From NCBI GenBank assembly GCA_029287535.1, contig JARFQY010000004.1, positions 1-41,822 on the forward strand: a stretch of 41,822 bases of DNA, written 5' to 3'. Positions 32,757 through 41,207 of the stretch are shown one piece after another. The DNA comes from Filomicrobium sp. GTDB lineage: Bacteria; Pseudomonadota; Alphaproteobacteria; Rhizobiales; Hyphomicrobiaceae. Below the pieces are notes generated by a model. It was not told the origin of the DNA. It searched no databases and saw nothing but the letters and a program-made list of their open reading frames with translations. The translations under genes were made by a program, and so were the position numbers. Within the stretch, counting starts at the first letter, position 1. Each line of letters opens with the position of its first letter.

Positions 32757-33577
32757 ATCGCGACCTCCTTTGATGCCGTTGCAACTCTAGGCGGACTTGC
32801 CAGTCCGCCGGACCGAGAAAACCTCGCGCCAATGGGAACGCGCTTCGCCAACGCCTTCATGTCGGGTACGGCGTATTCCGTCGGTGAAAGGAAAATCGCG
32901 AGCCCTGCTTTTTTGATGCGCCCCAGCAGGCGGCTCACCGTCTCTGCATTGAGGCCAAGATAATCGGCGATATCGTCCCGCGACAGGCACAGGCTGACCC
33001 GTGTTGCCCCACCTTTATCCGTCCCAGAGCGCTGTGCCATCTCGAGAAGGAACAGACAGATGCGTTCCATGGAGTCGAGACGCCCAAGGGCAACGACGTG
33101 GACGAGTTTGGCATCAAGCCGGCTCCAGGCGTCGTCCAGCAATCGCTTCGTCAGCTGCGGGTCCAGGTAAAGCTTGTCGCGATCGGCCGACAGATCGATC
33201 TCACAAACGATGCTATCGCAGAGGATCTCAACCCAGGAATCGGTCCCGTCGGGCGTCCCTGCCGGTCTTGCTAGAAGATCTCCGGGCATTTCAAGATCGA
33301 GGATCTGGCGGCGGCCGTCCGGCAGGGCCTTGCAGGATGCGGCCATGCCAGAAACGACGATCCAGTGGCGCATCGCAGGGCTATCGGCGGCTTGATCGAT
33401 CTGAAGGCGATCGCCACGCCGCATGTGCTTGTGGAACTGGTCGGGGTGTTTTGCGCCGCAGGACAGATGTGCGCACAGGCGATGTCTGCAGCAAAGCAGC
33501 TGCACCTGGCTGTCTAATGAGGAAGCGGCTTGGTCGGAAGACGCGCGAAGAGATCTCCCTCCTTGGCAAAGGTCCAA
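32753..33577 (-). CDS. Crp/Fnr family regulator, FNR/FixK-like DNA specificity
   Basis: This 274-residue regulator has a cyclic-nucleotide-type sensor domain (about 50-180) and a winged helix. The recognition helix reads LNAETVSRLLGRIKKAGL, with the E-x-x-S-R residues that let FNR and FixK read TTGAT half-sites. Cys are present near the N-terminus (Cys29, Cys30, Cys35, Cys40) and in ILCDSIVCEID, which matches the central VCEI Cys of FNR. Cys29-x5-Cys35 copies FNR spacing, but the first FNR ligand position is Gln, so iron-sulfur binding is uncertain. The TTG start has GGGAG seven bases upstream. It is first in the operon with ccmF, ccmH and ccmI. Confidence 0.88.
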   Translation of the reverse strand: MDLCQGGRSLRASSDQAASSLDSQVQLLCCRHRLCAHLSCGAKHPDQFHKHMRRGDRLQIDQAADSPAMRHWIVVSGMAASCKALPDGRRQILDLEMPGDLLARPAGTPDGTDSWVEILCDSIVCEIDLSADRDKLYLDPQLTKRLLDDAWSRLDAKLVHVVALGRLDSMERICLFLLEMAQRSGTDKGGATRVSLCLSRDDIADYLGLNAETVSRLLGRIKKAGLAIFLSPTEYAVPDMKALAKRVPIGARFSRSGGLASPPRVATASKEVAI

Positions 33578-33642
33578 CTTCCTACTCCCAGGCTGCGAAT
33601 ACTCGTTTTTCCCTCACCGTAGCGGCCACTTCAGAAGTTTTA

Positions 33643-33656
33643 TTGATGGAAATCAA
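33643..33656. promoter_or_regulatory. Perfect FNR/FixK box (anaerobox)
   Basis: TTGAT-GGAA-ATCAA is the exact FNR consensus palindrome. It lies 66 bases upstream of the FNR-like gene and 140 bases upstream of the multiheme cytochrome gene. On the leftward side TACGGT (33621 down to 33616) would be the -10 of a start near 33609, placing the box centre at about -41, the class II activator position. On the rightward side no -10 fits that distance. The regulator upstream of the ccm genes is probably autoregulated; control of the cytochrome is inferred. Confidence 0.8.
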
Positions 33657-33795
33657 CATCGGGATGCAGCTTTGGTTGCCCCTCGCAAAAACGAAATTTC
33701 TGACTCCCGTCAAGGCGCCTTCGGGTTCGAATTCGTACGGTTTTCGCGCCGCGGATTCCGTGCGGCTATGCCCTTAGTTTAAAAGGAGCACGATC

Positions 33796-36150
33796 GTGAG
33801 ACCGCTGATCATAGCTTTGTTCATGCTGCTTGGGTCGCTTTGCGCGGCCGTTGCTCAGGAGGTTCCAGAGGAAGCGACGAAGGAGGCAGCCGAAAAGCTG
33901 GGCTGTCAATCGTGCCATCTGGGCATCGAGCGCTTCACCGACGGTCTCATGATGGAACAGATCGAAGCCTTGGGTGTCGAATATAATGACCCTGGCGGTT
34001 GCGTGGTTTGTCACGGTGGTAATCCGACCGGCTTGACGAAGGACGAGGCCCACAAGGGAACTCCCGCGGAGCTCGCCTCCTCGGGTGGCCCGCACGTGTT
34101 CTATCCAGATCCGGGCGCGGTCTGGATTGCAGACAAGTCCTGCGGTCAATGTCACGACGGCTACGCCGAGCGGCTCAAGAAATCGCTCATGAATACGGAA
34201 GCAGGCAAGCTGCAAGGCAATCTATGGTCCTGGGGAGTCCAAAAGGATCACAAGGTGATCTGGGGCAACTACGACCTCAAGGACGAGGACGGACCGGAAC
34301 CAGCTGTCGGCACCGACGAATATAAAGCGTATATGACCAAGTTCATTGCTCAGCATCCCGATCAGATGCCGACCGAGATGAAGCAGGTGCCGGAAGTCGA
34401 CGTAAACGAAATCTCCAAGCATCCCAATCTCGCCGGCATCACCTATTCGCGCCAACAGTGCCAGCGTTGCCACGTCGGTGTGAACGGACGCGAGAAGCGC
34501 GGCGATTTCCGCGGTGCAGGTTGTTCATCCTGCCACGTGCCGTATTCGAACGACGGCTTCTATGAAGGCGCGGATCCCACGATCGCCAAGGATCAGCCCG
34601 GCAAGCTGCTCGTCCACCGCATGCAGGCCACGCGCAAATCCAAGGTCAAGGTGGGCGACACGGAGTACTCAGGCATTCCGTCGGAAACCTGCAACTCCTG
34701 CCACAACCGCGGCAAGCGCATCGGCGTCAGCTACCAGGGCATCATGGAGTTCCCGTACGGCTCGCCCTATAACGCCAAGGGCGGCAAGCAGCCCAAGCTG
34801 CACACGAAGAAGTATCTCTTCATCAAGGATGACTTGCACCATCAGCAAAAATCCCGGCCCGGCAACCCAGAAGGCGGAATGCTCTGCCAAGACTGCCACA
34901 CCACCGTCGATATGCACGGGGACGGCAATCTGCCTGGCACGACCCTCGCGCAGGTCGAGATCGAGTGCGAGGACTGCCACGGAACCGTTTCCAAACTCCC
35001 ATGGGAACTGCCTCTAGGGTATGGTGAGGAATTTAAGGCGGATATCGGCAATAAGGCACGTGGTCTGGCTGAAGAAGTGACTGATGAGCAGATCTTTGCC
35101 ACCCAGTACGATGCCGAAGACGGTTACCTCCTCACCACGCGCGGCAATCCGTTTGGCAACGTCGTGCGCAAGGGTGACAAGGTCATCATGCACTCCGCAT
35201 CCGGCCTCGACTTTGAAGTTCCCGTCCTGAAGCAGATCGCCAAGGAGGGAACCTGGAAGAGCCCGAACGCCGAAGTCGCCATGATGAGCGTCGGCAAGCA
35301 TATGGAGTCGATGGAGTGTTATGCCTGCCATGCCGATTGGGCACCGCAATGCTACGGTTGCCATATCACGGTCAACTACTCGGAAGGCAAAACCGATATC
35401 GACTGGATCACCAATGCTAACGCACGCGGTGAAAACGGTCTGACCGCAGACGCCCCACTCGGCACCAACGGCCTGACCGGACCCGGCAAGGTCTCTGAAA
35501 CCCGCTCCTACCTGCGCTGGGAAGAACCCACACTCGGCATCAATGGTGAGGGTCGCGTTAGCCCAATGATGCCAGGCTGCCAGGTCATCACGACAGTGAT
35601 CGACAAGGATGGAAAGACGGTTGCCGAAAACGAGACCTGGATGACTCCGGATGCTGGCGGCACCAAAGGCCTCGACCACGCCGCCGTTCAACCGCACACG
35701 GCTGGAAGACAGGCGCGTAGCTGCGAAAGCTGCCACAACAATCCCAAGGCATTGGGTTATGGGATCAGCGGTGGTCGCTTCCTGCTCGGATACGACAAGG
35801 GCTTCACGGTCGATTTGGAGACAGCCAAAGGCAAAATCATACCCAAGAAGACGCAGATCCAGTCGCAGGCCATTCCTTCACTTGATCACGATCTTTCGCA
35901 GATCGTGACCCCAGAAGGCAAACAGCTTGTGACCGTCGGTTCGCACTGGCCTCTGACAAGCCCGCTCCCGCAGGAGATGCGCGAGAAAATGGAGCGGACC
36001 GGTCTGTGCATGGGTTGCCACCAGAACATGACGTCTGAGGAACTCTGGTCGAAGGTGAATTCCGAGAAGTTCGTCAACAACAAGGAACACCAGGACGTCA
36101 TGAACGAAGCGGTCCATGCGCTCGCCAAAGAGAAAAGCAAAGCGAAGTGA
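33796..36150 (+). CDS. Periplasmic dodecaheme c-type cytochrome, unassigned family
   Basis: This 784-residue protein has a Sec signal peptide (cut near AVAQE, residue 20) and no other membrane span, so it is a soluble periplasmic or cell-surface cytochrome. Twelve CXXCH heme sites start at residues 37, 69, 116, 222, 243, 299, 364, 391, 508, 519, 643 and 738. They fall into an N-terminal group of eight, a close pair at 508/519 and two late sites. Two heme-free stretches (about 400-505 and 525-640) look beta-rich and may form separate domains. No CXXCK or long-spaced site is seen. The GTG start has AAGGAG seven bases upstream. I do not recognise the enzyme; electron transfer or reduction of a nitrogen, sulfur or metal species is possible. 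Confidence 0.93.
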   Translation: MRPLIIALFMLLGSLCAAVAQEVPEEATKEAAEKLGCQSCHLGIERFTDGLMMEQIEALGVEYNDPGGCVVCHGGNPTGLTKDEAHKGTPAELASSGGPHVFYPDPGAVWIADKSCGQCHDGYAERLKKSLMNTEAGKLQGNLWSWGVQKDHKVIWGNYDLKDEDGPEPAVGTDEYKAYMTKFIAQHPDQMPTEMKQVPEVDVNEISKHPNLAGITYSRQQCQRCHVGVNGREKRGDFRGAGCSSCHVPYSNDGFYEGADPTIAKDQPGKLLVHRMQATRKSKVKVGDTEYSGIPSETCNSCHNRGKRIGVSYQGIMEFPYGSPYNAKGGKQPKLHTKKYLFIKDDLHHQQKSRPGNPEGGMLCQDCHTTVDMHGDGNLPGTTLAQVEIECEDCHGTVSKLPWELPLGYGEEFKADIGNKARGLAEEVTDEQIFATQYDAEDGYLLTTRGNPFGNVVRKGDKVIMHSASGLDFEVPVLKQIAKEGTWKSPNAEVAMMSVGKHMESMECYACHADWAPQCYGCHITVNYSEGKTDIDWITNANARGENGLTADAPLGTNGLTGPGKVSETRSYLRWEEPTLGINGEGRVSPMMPGCQVITTVIDKDGKTVAENETWMTPDAGGTKGLDHAAVQPHTAGRQARSCESCHNNPKALGYGISGGRFLLGYDKGFTVDLETAKGKIIPKKTQIQSQAIPSLDHDLSQIVTPEGKQLVTVGSHWPLTSPLPQEMREKMERTGLCMGCHQNMTSEELWSKVNSEKFVNNKEHQDVMNEAVHALAKEKSKAK

Positions 36151-36157
36151 ACTGTTG

Positions 36158-36189
36158 CCCCGGCCTTGCCGTCAGCGGCTAGGCCGGGG
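36158..36189 (+). terminator. Long hairpin after the cytochrome gene (no T-run)
   Basis: CCCCGGCCT (36158-36166) pairs with AGGCCGGGG (36181-36189), and the inner GCCG (36168-36171) with CGGC (36176-36179), around a TCAG loop. The stem starts seven bases after the cytochrome stop codon. Without a T-run it may work as a 3'-end stabiliser or a weak terminator that lowers expression of the next gene. Confidence 0.6.
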
Positions 36190-36261
36190 TGTTCGTGCCC
36201 CACAAGTCTCTCAACCCGGTATGCTGCAAGAGATCACCGGCCTTTATTCGGGAGAATTAGA

Positions 36262-36651
36262 ATGCGTTTAGGATGGTTTCTGACAGGCATGCTGACCGCG
36301 GCCGTCGCCACGCAAGTGGTACTGCCGGCGAACGCAGACTCGATCACCGGCGAGAAATATCCCGCCACCCGCCTTGTGGCACCGTGTCAGGATGCCGACA
36401 ACGACTCCCGTGAAGTGGGCCAGGTGGCCGAACTCGAATGCGAGCAGTACATCCTGGGTTTTGTCGATGCGCTCGCTGAAGTCGGAGCTGCCGGAAAAGG
36501 TACGGACATCTGCGTTCCCGCGCAAAACACCGCCGATGAGGTTCGTTGGGCTTTTGTGCGTTGGGTCTACGGGGATTTTAGCAAGCGAAAAAAGATGCCG
36601 GCGGCCGATGCCCTCCTGGCCTCCTTGAAAGACTCGTTTCCTTGCAAGTAG
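36262..36651 (+). CDS. Exported Rap1a/Tai-like domain protein
   Basis: From ATG 36262 (GGGAG eight bases upstream) the 129-residue protein has a signal peptide (MRLGWFLTGMLTAAVATQVVLPANA). Its small helical domain has four spaced Cys (PCQDAD, ELECEQYILGFVDAL, DICVPAQN, SFPCK), the pattern of the Rap1a immunity-protein fold, probably with two disulfides. In many genomes such proteins are not immunity factors and their role is unknown. It follows the multiheme cytochrome by 111 bases in the same direction, so they may share a transcript. No toxin gene is nearby. Confidence 0.75.
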   Translation: MRLGWFLTGMLTAAVATQVVLPANADSITGEKYPATRLVAPCQDADNDSREVGQVAELECEQYILGFVDALAEVGAAGKGTDICVPAQNTADEVRWAFVRWVYGDFSKRKKMPAADALLASLKDSFPCK

Positions 36652-36833
36652 CCCATGGCCGAGGGAAACTTCAGGGCGTGAACTCCGTCGCATTCTCCAT
36701 CGGTGAACGCTCACTGCAGCGTTTTCGTCGACGCGTGATCCCTGTCGCAAACACTCTGCTGGATTGGTGGTAGCGAAATTGTTCTGCGCCGTCAGCTGAA
36801 GTCAGCCGTGACCCGTTTTGTGAGCTGGCTCGG

Positions 36834-37025
36834 TTAGCGACGGCGCACGAGGTCCATAGCCAGCACCGCAGCCAAGCCAAAGACCCCAAAGTACATGAGA
36901 GATTTGATCAGCTTTTGCATGTGGTTGAGGTCTTCGCCAGCATGGGTTTGCGGGGCGTATGTAAGCAACAACGAGGCTCCAATAATGAGCGCAAAATAAA
37001 CGACAAACCGCATTGCCCAAGACAT
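36834..37025 (-). CDS. Small two-span membrane protein
   Basis: From ATG 37025 it has 63 residues and two hydrophobic helices (about 5-22, FVVYFALIIGASLLLTYA, and 41-58, MYFGVFGLAAVLAMDLV), with a polar hairpin between and a basic end (RRR). No clear ribosome-binding site is seen; a TTG at 37052 or GTGs just upstream are alternatives. The family is not recognised. The sequence looks like real coding DNA. Confidence 0.5.
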   Translation of the reverse strand: MSWAMRFVVYFALIIGASLLLTYAPQTHAGEDLNHMQKLIKSLMYFGVFGLAAVLAMDLVRRR

Positions 37026-37396
37026 ACTCGACACCACTCTAAGTTTTCGCAACGGCGCTGCGAAGGAATTTGCTCACGCGTTACTAGTATGTGCCCACCG
37101 TCGCCGTCCACCCTCATGGGCGACGGTTCAGCACTGGACCTCAGGTCTCAATCATTCCACCAATCACGTAATCCGCTATTCCCTGAGAGCCGGGTCTTCG
37201 TTGGGCTGTCCGCTTTCGGGTCTGAAGCGGAACATACCTGATGTGCGATGGTCAGATTACCGCCATGTCTGCTTTGTCGTTCGGGTCGCCTGCGTTATGT
37301 ATGGTTGCTGGCCTGATCATGAGGCGCCCGACAGTCTGCGATGGTCGATTTTCGGGTAGAGAAGGCAGCTTTGGCGTCAGCTCTCCTAAGGCTGCA
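37026..37396. other. Intergenic stretch
   Basis: No gene, repeat or regulatory site is supported in these 371 bases. Open frames on both strands here are low-complexity and lack ribosome-binding sites. Confidence 0.4.
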
Positions 37397-37540
37397 TCAA
37401 ACGCACTGCTGCTCGGTGAAGCCCTGGAGCACTTCGCGGATGTCGACAGAGCGCTCGCCAACAGGGAGCCCGGACAGCTTGTGCTCGGCCATCATCTCCA
37501 TCGCCATGGCACCAGCGTCTGAGATCGTCTGTTGCTCCAC
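37397..37540 (-). pseudogene. Possible CBS-domain fragment
   Basis: A GTG-initiated frame of 47 codons contains TISDAGAMAMEMMAEHKLSGLPV, which resembles the first helix and strand of a CBS domain (A-x-x-x-M-x-E-x-K-x-S-G-L-P-V). The sequence then diverges and ends at TGA. No neighbouring frame supplies the rest of the domain. It is most likely a remnant. Confidence 0.3.
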
Positions 37541-37654
37541 AGTGGTTTGAGAACAATGGTGGGGTAGCATTTGTTTTGTGCGGTCCCCAAGACCTATGGA
37601 GCTGCATCAGATCTGGTATGCAGGAGCTTGATCGATCCATTGCGACGATCGAAA

Positions 37655-38563
37655 TCAAGCGTCAATCCAAGGCGGGGCCTTGCCAATTTTGTCCAATAGG
37701 AAGTCGATGAAGACTCGGACCTTCGCAGTCAGCACATTTGATTTCGGGTAGACGAGCCACAACGCCACCTGATCATTTATCTCATATCCTGGCAGAACAC
37801 GGACCAGCGAACCGTCGGTAATCTCGCGATGGACACTCCACAGCGAATTCATTGAAATGCCGGCCCCAGCGATCGTCGCAATCTTTTGGCTCAGTCCATC
37901 GTCGACAACCACACGACAGTCAGCCCGGCTCGGATCGAACTGCCCCTCTTCCCCGTCGAGGCCGGCCAGCGGCCTGGGTGATTGGTCCCTGAAGCCAATG
38001 AGCCGGTGCTGACTCAAGTCGTCGGGGTCCTGCGGGGTATCGTACTGTTCAAGATAAGCAGGCGACGCACACAGGATTCGCTTGTCGTCGGCAAGTTTGC
38101 GGGCCTTGAAACTGCTATCCGCGAGCGCCGAATTGCGCAGGGCAAGATCGAAACTGCCCTCGATCAAATCGAACTGCGCATCACTAAACCGCAGGTCAAG
38201 ACTAACGCCGGGATTGAGTTTCAGGAATTCGGGCAGGAGCGGAGCGATGTACAATTGCGCAAATGTACTCGGCGCGGCGAACCTCAGTGTTCCAGTCGCC
38301 ATTGCTTTTCCAAGTCCCAACGCCGCGCGCGCTGCATCCTCCTGGGCGAGCAATTCCTTAGCAAAGGGCAGAAACTCGGCCCCCTCCAGTGATAACACCA
38401 CCTTTCGGGTTGAGCGGTGGAGCAGCTCGGCGCCGAGTGTACTCTCCAGCTTTGCCAGCCTCGCACTGGAGACAGCTGGCGCCATGCCGAGCTCCCGTCC
38501 GGCCGCAGAGATATTGAGCTTTTCCGCCGCAAGGACGAACAGGCGCACGCTCTCGGTGTCCAT
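37655..38563 (-). CDS. LysR family transcriptional regulator
   Basis: This 302-residue regulator has the N-terminal winged helix-turn-helix (about 2-60: VRLFVLAAEKLNISAAGRELGMAPAVSSARLAKLESTLGAELLHRSTRKVVLS). A two-lobe periplasmic-binding-type effector domain begins near GTLRFAAPSTFAQLYIAPLLPEFL. ATG 38563 gives the standard family start; an upstream ATG at 38608 adds 15 atypical residues. It is divergent from the enoyl-CoA hydratase gene at 38663 and is the likely controller of the genes to its right. A T-N11-A motif lies between them. Confidence 0.93.
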   Translation of the reverse strand: MDTESVRLFVLAAEKLNISAAGRELGMAPAVSSARLAKLESTLGAELLHRSTRKVVLSLEGAEFLPFAKELLAQEDAARAALGLGKAMATGTLRFAAPSTFAQLYIAPLLPEFLKLNPGVSLDLRFSDAQFDLIEGSFDLALRNSALADSSFKARKLADDKRILCASPAYLEQYDTPQDPDDLSQHRLIGFRDQSPRPLAGLDGEEGQFDPSRADCRVVVDDGLSQKIATIAGAGISMNSLWSVHREITDGSLVRVLPGYEINDQVALWLVYPKSNVLTAKVRVFIDFLLDKIGKAPPWIDA

Positions 38564-38611
38564 TAGATTATATCCCAATTCCGAATTATGAACTCCGTTA
38601 TGAGGCATTTA

Positions 38612-38624
38612 TATCGCTAAGATA
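38612..38624. promoter_or_regulatory. Candidate LysR box (TATC-N5-GATA)
   Basis: An interrupted palindrome of the T-N11-A form sits in the 99-base region between the divergent lysR and enoyl-CoA hydratase genes, 39 bases before the latter. LysR regulators usually bind such sites next to their own gene. Binding by this protein is inferred from position only. Confidence 0.45.
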
Positions 38625-38662
38625 AGTAATAAATTGGCGTCGGATCATCATGGAGACGCCGA

Positions 38663-39508
38663 ATGCAGTACGACAAATTCAACACCTTCAACGTCAAGAT
38701 CGAAGGCGCGATCGCTTGGGTCACGTTTGATTATCCGCCCGTCAACATCCAGGGCCTGCCGATGTTGGCCGACCTCGACATTCTGGCTCAGAAGCTGGAA
38801 GCCGACCGAGCCGTCAAAGTGGTTGTGTTCCAGTCTGCCAATCCCGAGATCTTCGTGGCACATGCCGACACAAATTTCCTCAAGGACATGTCGGCGAAGG
38901 CAGTCTCGCGCGATGAGGCCAAGCTCCTCGATCTTCAAAGGGTTCTGGAGCGCATCAGCAAGGTGCCTCAAGCGACGATTGCCAAGATCGAGGGCTTTGC
39001 CCGCGGCGGCGGTCACGAATTCGCACTGGCCTGCGACATGCGCTTTGCCGCTCGCGGAAAAGCCAAGTTCATGCAGATGGAAGTCGGCATGGGGATCCTG
39101 CCTTGCGGCGGGGGTGCTTCACGCATGGCCCGGCAGACCGGACTGGGTCGCGCACTGGAGATCATCCTAGGCGCCCGCGACTTCGACGCCGACCAGGCGG
39201 AAGCCTATGGCACCGTTAATAAGGCGCTCAATCCAGATGAAATCGGCCCCTATGTTGAGGCGCTCGCCAAACGCATCAGCCTTTGGCCCGCAGAGTCGAT
39301 CAACGCCTGCAAACAGGCCGTTTATGAGTCGATCGACAAGCCAATCGATGAGGCGCTGACGGCAGAAGCTTACTGGCTATACCAGGCGACCAGCCAGACA
39401 CCCGCTCTTAAACGCTTCAAGTGGGCCGACGACAACGGCGCGCAATTCGACATGGAAAATCAGCGCAAGTGGGAAGAACTCGTGGTTGGTGCCCAAGACG
39501 TGACGTAA
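38663..39508 (+). CDS. Enoyl-CoA hydratase/isomerase family protein
   Basis: This 281-residue crotonase-fold enzyme acts on an acyl-CoA thioester. The oxyanion-hole block is KIEGFARGGGHEFALACDMRFAARGKAKF, and the second block MEVGMGILPCGGGASRMARQTG follows. The two acidic residues of true hydratases appear to be present (Glu in GGHEFALACD and in MEVGMGILP), so hydration of an enoyl-CoA is plausible. The C-terminal trimerisation helices follow. GGAGA lies six bases before the ATG. It is the first gene to the right of the LysR regulator. Confidence 0.9.
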   Translation: MQYDKFNTFNVKIEGAIAWVTFDYPPVNIQGLPMLADLDILAQKLEADRAVKVVVFQSANPEIFVAHADTNFLKDMSAKAVSRDEAKLLDLQRVLERISKVPQATIAKIEGFARGGGHEFALACDMRFAARGKAKFMQMEVGMGILPCGGGASRMARQTGLGRALEIILGARDFDADQAEAYGTVNKALNPDEIGPYVEALAKRISLWPAESINACKQAVYESIDKPIDEALTAEAYWLYQATSQTPALKRFKWADDNGAQFDMENQRKWEELVVGAQDVT

Positions 39509-39565
39509 CCACAGCTTGTGACACCGGAAATCTTTGAGCCTTCATGTTTGAAAGAGGAAAACTGG

Positions 39566-40051
39566 ATGAAGATGATCACTTCTCTTGCGGTCGCAATCGC
39601 CGCTGCATGCGCATTTACCAGTTCCGCAACGGCAGGAGCAGAAGTCACAGCGACATATAAGGCCCCGGCCGATGAGCTTTGGAAGTTGGTGGAATTCCAT
39701 CAGCCCTCAGAAAAAATCATGCCACCGGTCGAAAAGAGCAAACTTGTTGGCAATGGTGTTGGTGCCCTTAAGCTAGACAAACTCAATGGCGGTGGCGACC
39801 TCGACCTCCAGCTCGTCTATTTCGACGCTGAATCGATGGCCTTCAACTATGTGATCCGGTCTTCTCCGCTACCTCTGAAAAACTATGTCGGCGAGGTGCG
39901 GGTGAAGGACCTTGGCGATGGGCGCTCGCAATTGACCTGGAGCGGCACGTTCGAACCCAAGGGAGTGGAACAAGCCAAGGCCGACGAGATCGTGCAAGGG
40001 TTTTACAACTCGATAGCCGGCCGTATCGGAGAAAAAGTCCCACGCTTATAG
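39566..40051 (+). CDS. Exported SRPBCC (polyketide cyclase-like) family protein
   Basis: From ATG 39566 (GAGG eight bases upstream) the 161-residue protein has a signal peptide (MKMITSLAVAIAAACAFTSSATA) and a START/SRPBCC helix-grip domain. The domain includes APADELWKLVEFHQPSEKIMPPVEKSKLVGNGVGALKL and a C-terminal helix VEQAKADEIVQGFYNSIAGRIGEKV. Such domains bind hydrophobic ligands; an exported form is less common. It follows the hydratase gene by 57 bases. The ligand and activity are unknown. Confidence 0.82.
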   Translation: MKMITSLAVAIAAACAFTSSATAGAEVTATYKAPADELWKLVEFHQPSEKIMPPVEKSKLVGNGVGALKLDKLNGGGDLDLQLVYFDAESMAFNYVIRSSPLPLKNYVGEVRVKDLGDGRSQLTWSGTFEPKGVEQAKADEIVQGFYNSIAGRIGEKVPRL

Positions 40052-40210
40052 AGTTCAGGACGCCAGATAGCGGCAACGAACAAAATACGTGAGGGGGTTC
40101 TCGCTGATGGCGGGACCAACCTGACCAAATCAAGACCGCGACCTTCACTGAAAGGTCTCTTCGATCGGGGCGCGCAAGGCGTCCCCTTCGCCTCCGGTGG
40201 AGCACGGGAA

Positions 40211-41203
40211 ATGCTGCAAAAAGTAGAACATCCAACATTCGAGCCGATCAATCGGGGCTACAATTCTGTGTTCCGTCCGAACCGGTTGAGCCTCGGGCTG
40301 GTAGTCCCGCTGGAAACCTATGCGTCAGGGCCTGTGCCAACCATGGCTCGCCATATCGAACGCGTTCAACGGGCCGAAGAACTCGGCTTCTCCGCAGTTT
40401 GGCTAAGGGACGTGCCCTTCAATGTGCCCGCATTTGGCGATGCAGGCCAAGTTTTCGACCCCTTTGTCTACCTTGGTCTGTTGGCCGGTCAGACGGAAGA
40501 AATCGGACTTGGCGTTGCCAGCATCGTTCTGCCGTTACGCCATCCAGCACATGTGGCGAAGGCCGCAGCCAGTGCCGACATTCTGTCTGGCGGTCGGCTC
40601 ATCCTGGGTGTCGCCTCCGGCGACAGGCCGGACGAATATCCGGCGATGGCTTTGCCGTTTGCAGATCGTGGCGAACGGTTCAGGGAGAGCTTTGAATATA
40701 TCAAGCGCATGTGGGAGGACGCACCGGAATTCGAGAGCCCGTACGGCAGTCTCAATCTCACCACTCCAGCGGGTGGCATGGATATGCTGCCGAAACCAAT
40801 GTCGGGAAAGCTGCCGCTGCTCGTTACCGGAGGCAGCCAGCAGCATCCCGATTGGTTGGCGCAGAACGGCGATGGCTGGATGATCTATCCGCGAGCCAAG
40901 CAACTGCAATCCCAGGTCATTGGCGAATGGCGCGCGCAGATTGCAGCGGAAGGCGGCTCGGACCGCCCCGTTATGGAACCGCTCTACATCGATCTGGCCG
41001 ACGATTCCGAAACGCCGCCACAGCCGATTCATCTCGGATTGCGCCTGGGAGTCAGCCATCTACGAGCCTATCTGCGATCGCGCCAAGAAATCGGCGTCAA
41101 CCACGTGGCGCTGAACCTGCGCTTCAATAAATCAGACATCGAGACAACGCTGAAACGCCTGGCTGACGACGTCTTGCCGGAGTTCTCAGGACAAGGAGAT
41201 TAA
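40211..41203 (+). CDS. Luciferase-like monooxygenase (LLM class, TIGR03571-like)
   Basis: This 330-residue flavin-dependent oxidoreductase has the luciferase (beta/alpha)8 fold. Family signatures are [80 protein letters not shown], and [17 protein letters not shown]. It resembles the BA3436-type subgroup. These enzymes use FMNH2 from a partner reductase. The ATG at 40211 is preceded by GGGAA; later starts are possible. The SDR gene follows after four bases, so the two are translated from one message. Confidence 0.9.
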   Translation: MLQKVEHPTFEPINRGYNSVFRPNRLSLGLVVPLETYASGPVPTMARHIERVQRAEELGFSAVWLRDVPFNVPAFGDAGQVFDPFVYLGLLAGQTEEIGLGVASIVLPLRHPAHVAKAAASADILSGGRLILGVASGDRPDEYPAMALPFADRGERFRESFEYIKRMWEDAPEFESPYGSLNLTTPAGGMDMLPKPMSGKLPLLVTGGSQQHPDWLAQNGDGWMIYPRAKQLQSQVIGEWRAQIAAEGGSDRPVMEPLYIDLADDSETPPQPIHLGLRLGVSHLRAYLRSRQEIGVNHVALNLRFNKSDIETTLKRLADDVLPEFSGQGD

Positions 41204-41207
41204 TCCG

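Noticed and set aside
33001-33777. 258-codon rightward frame opposite the FNR-like regulator
   Set aside because: Antisense to a recognisable helix-turn-helix protein and covering the FNR box; Arg/Ser-rich and family-less.
36262-36651. Type VI secretion immunity role for the Rap1a-like protein
   Set aside because: No effector or secretion genes are nearby, and the fold is widespread outside such systems.
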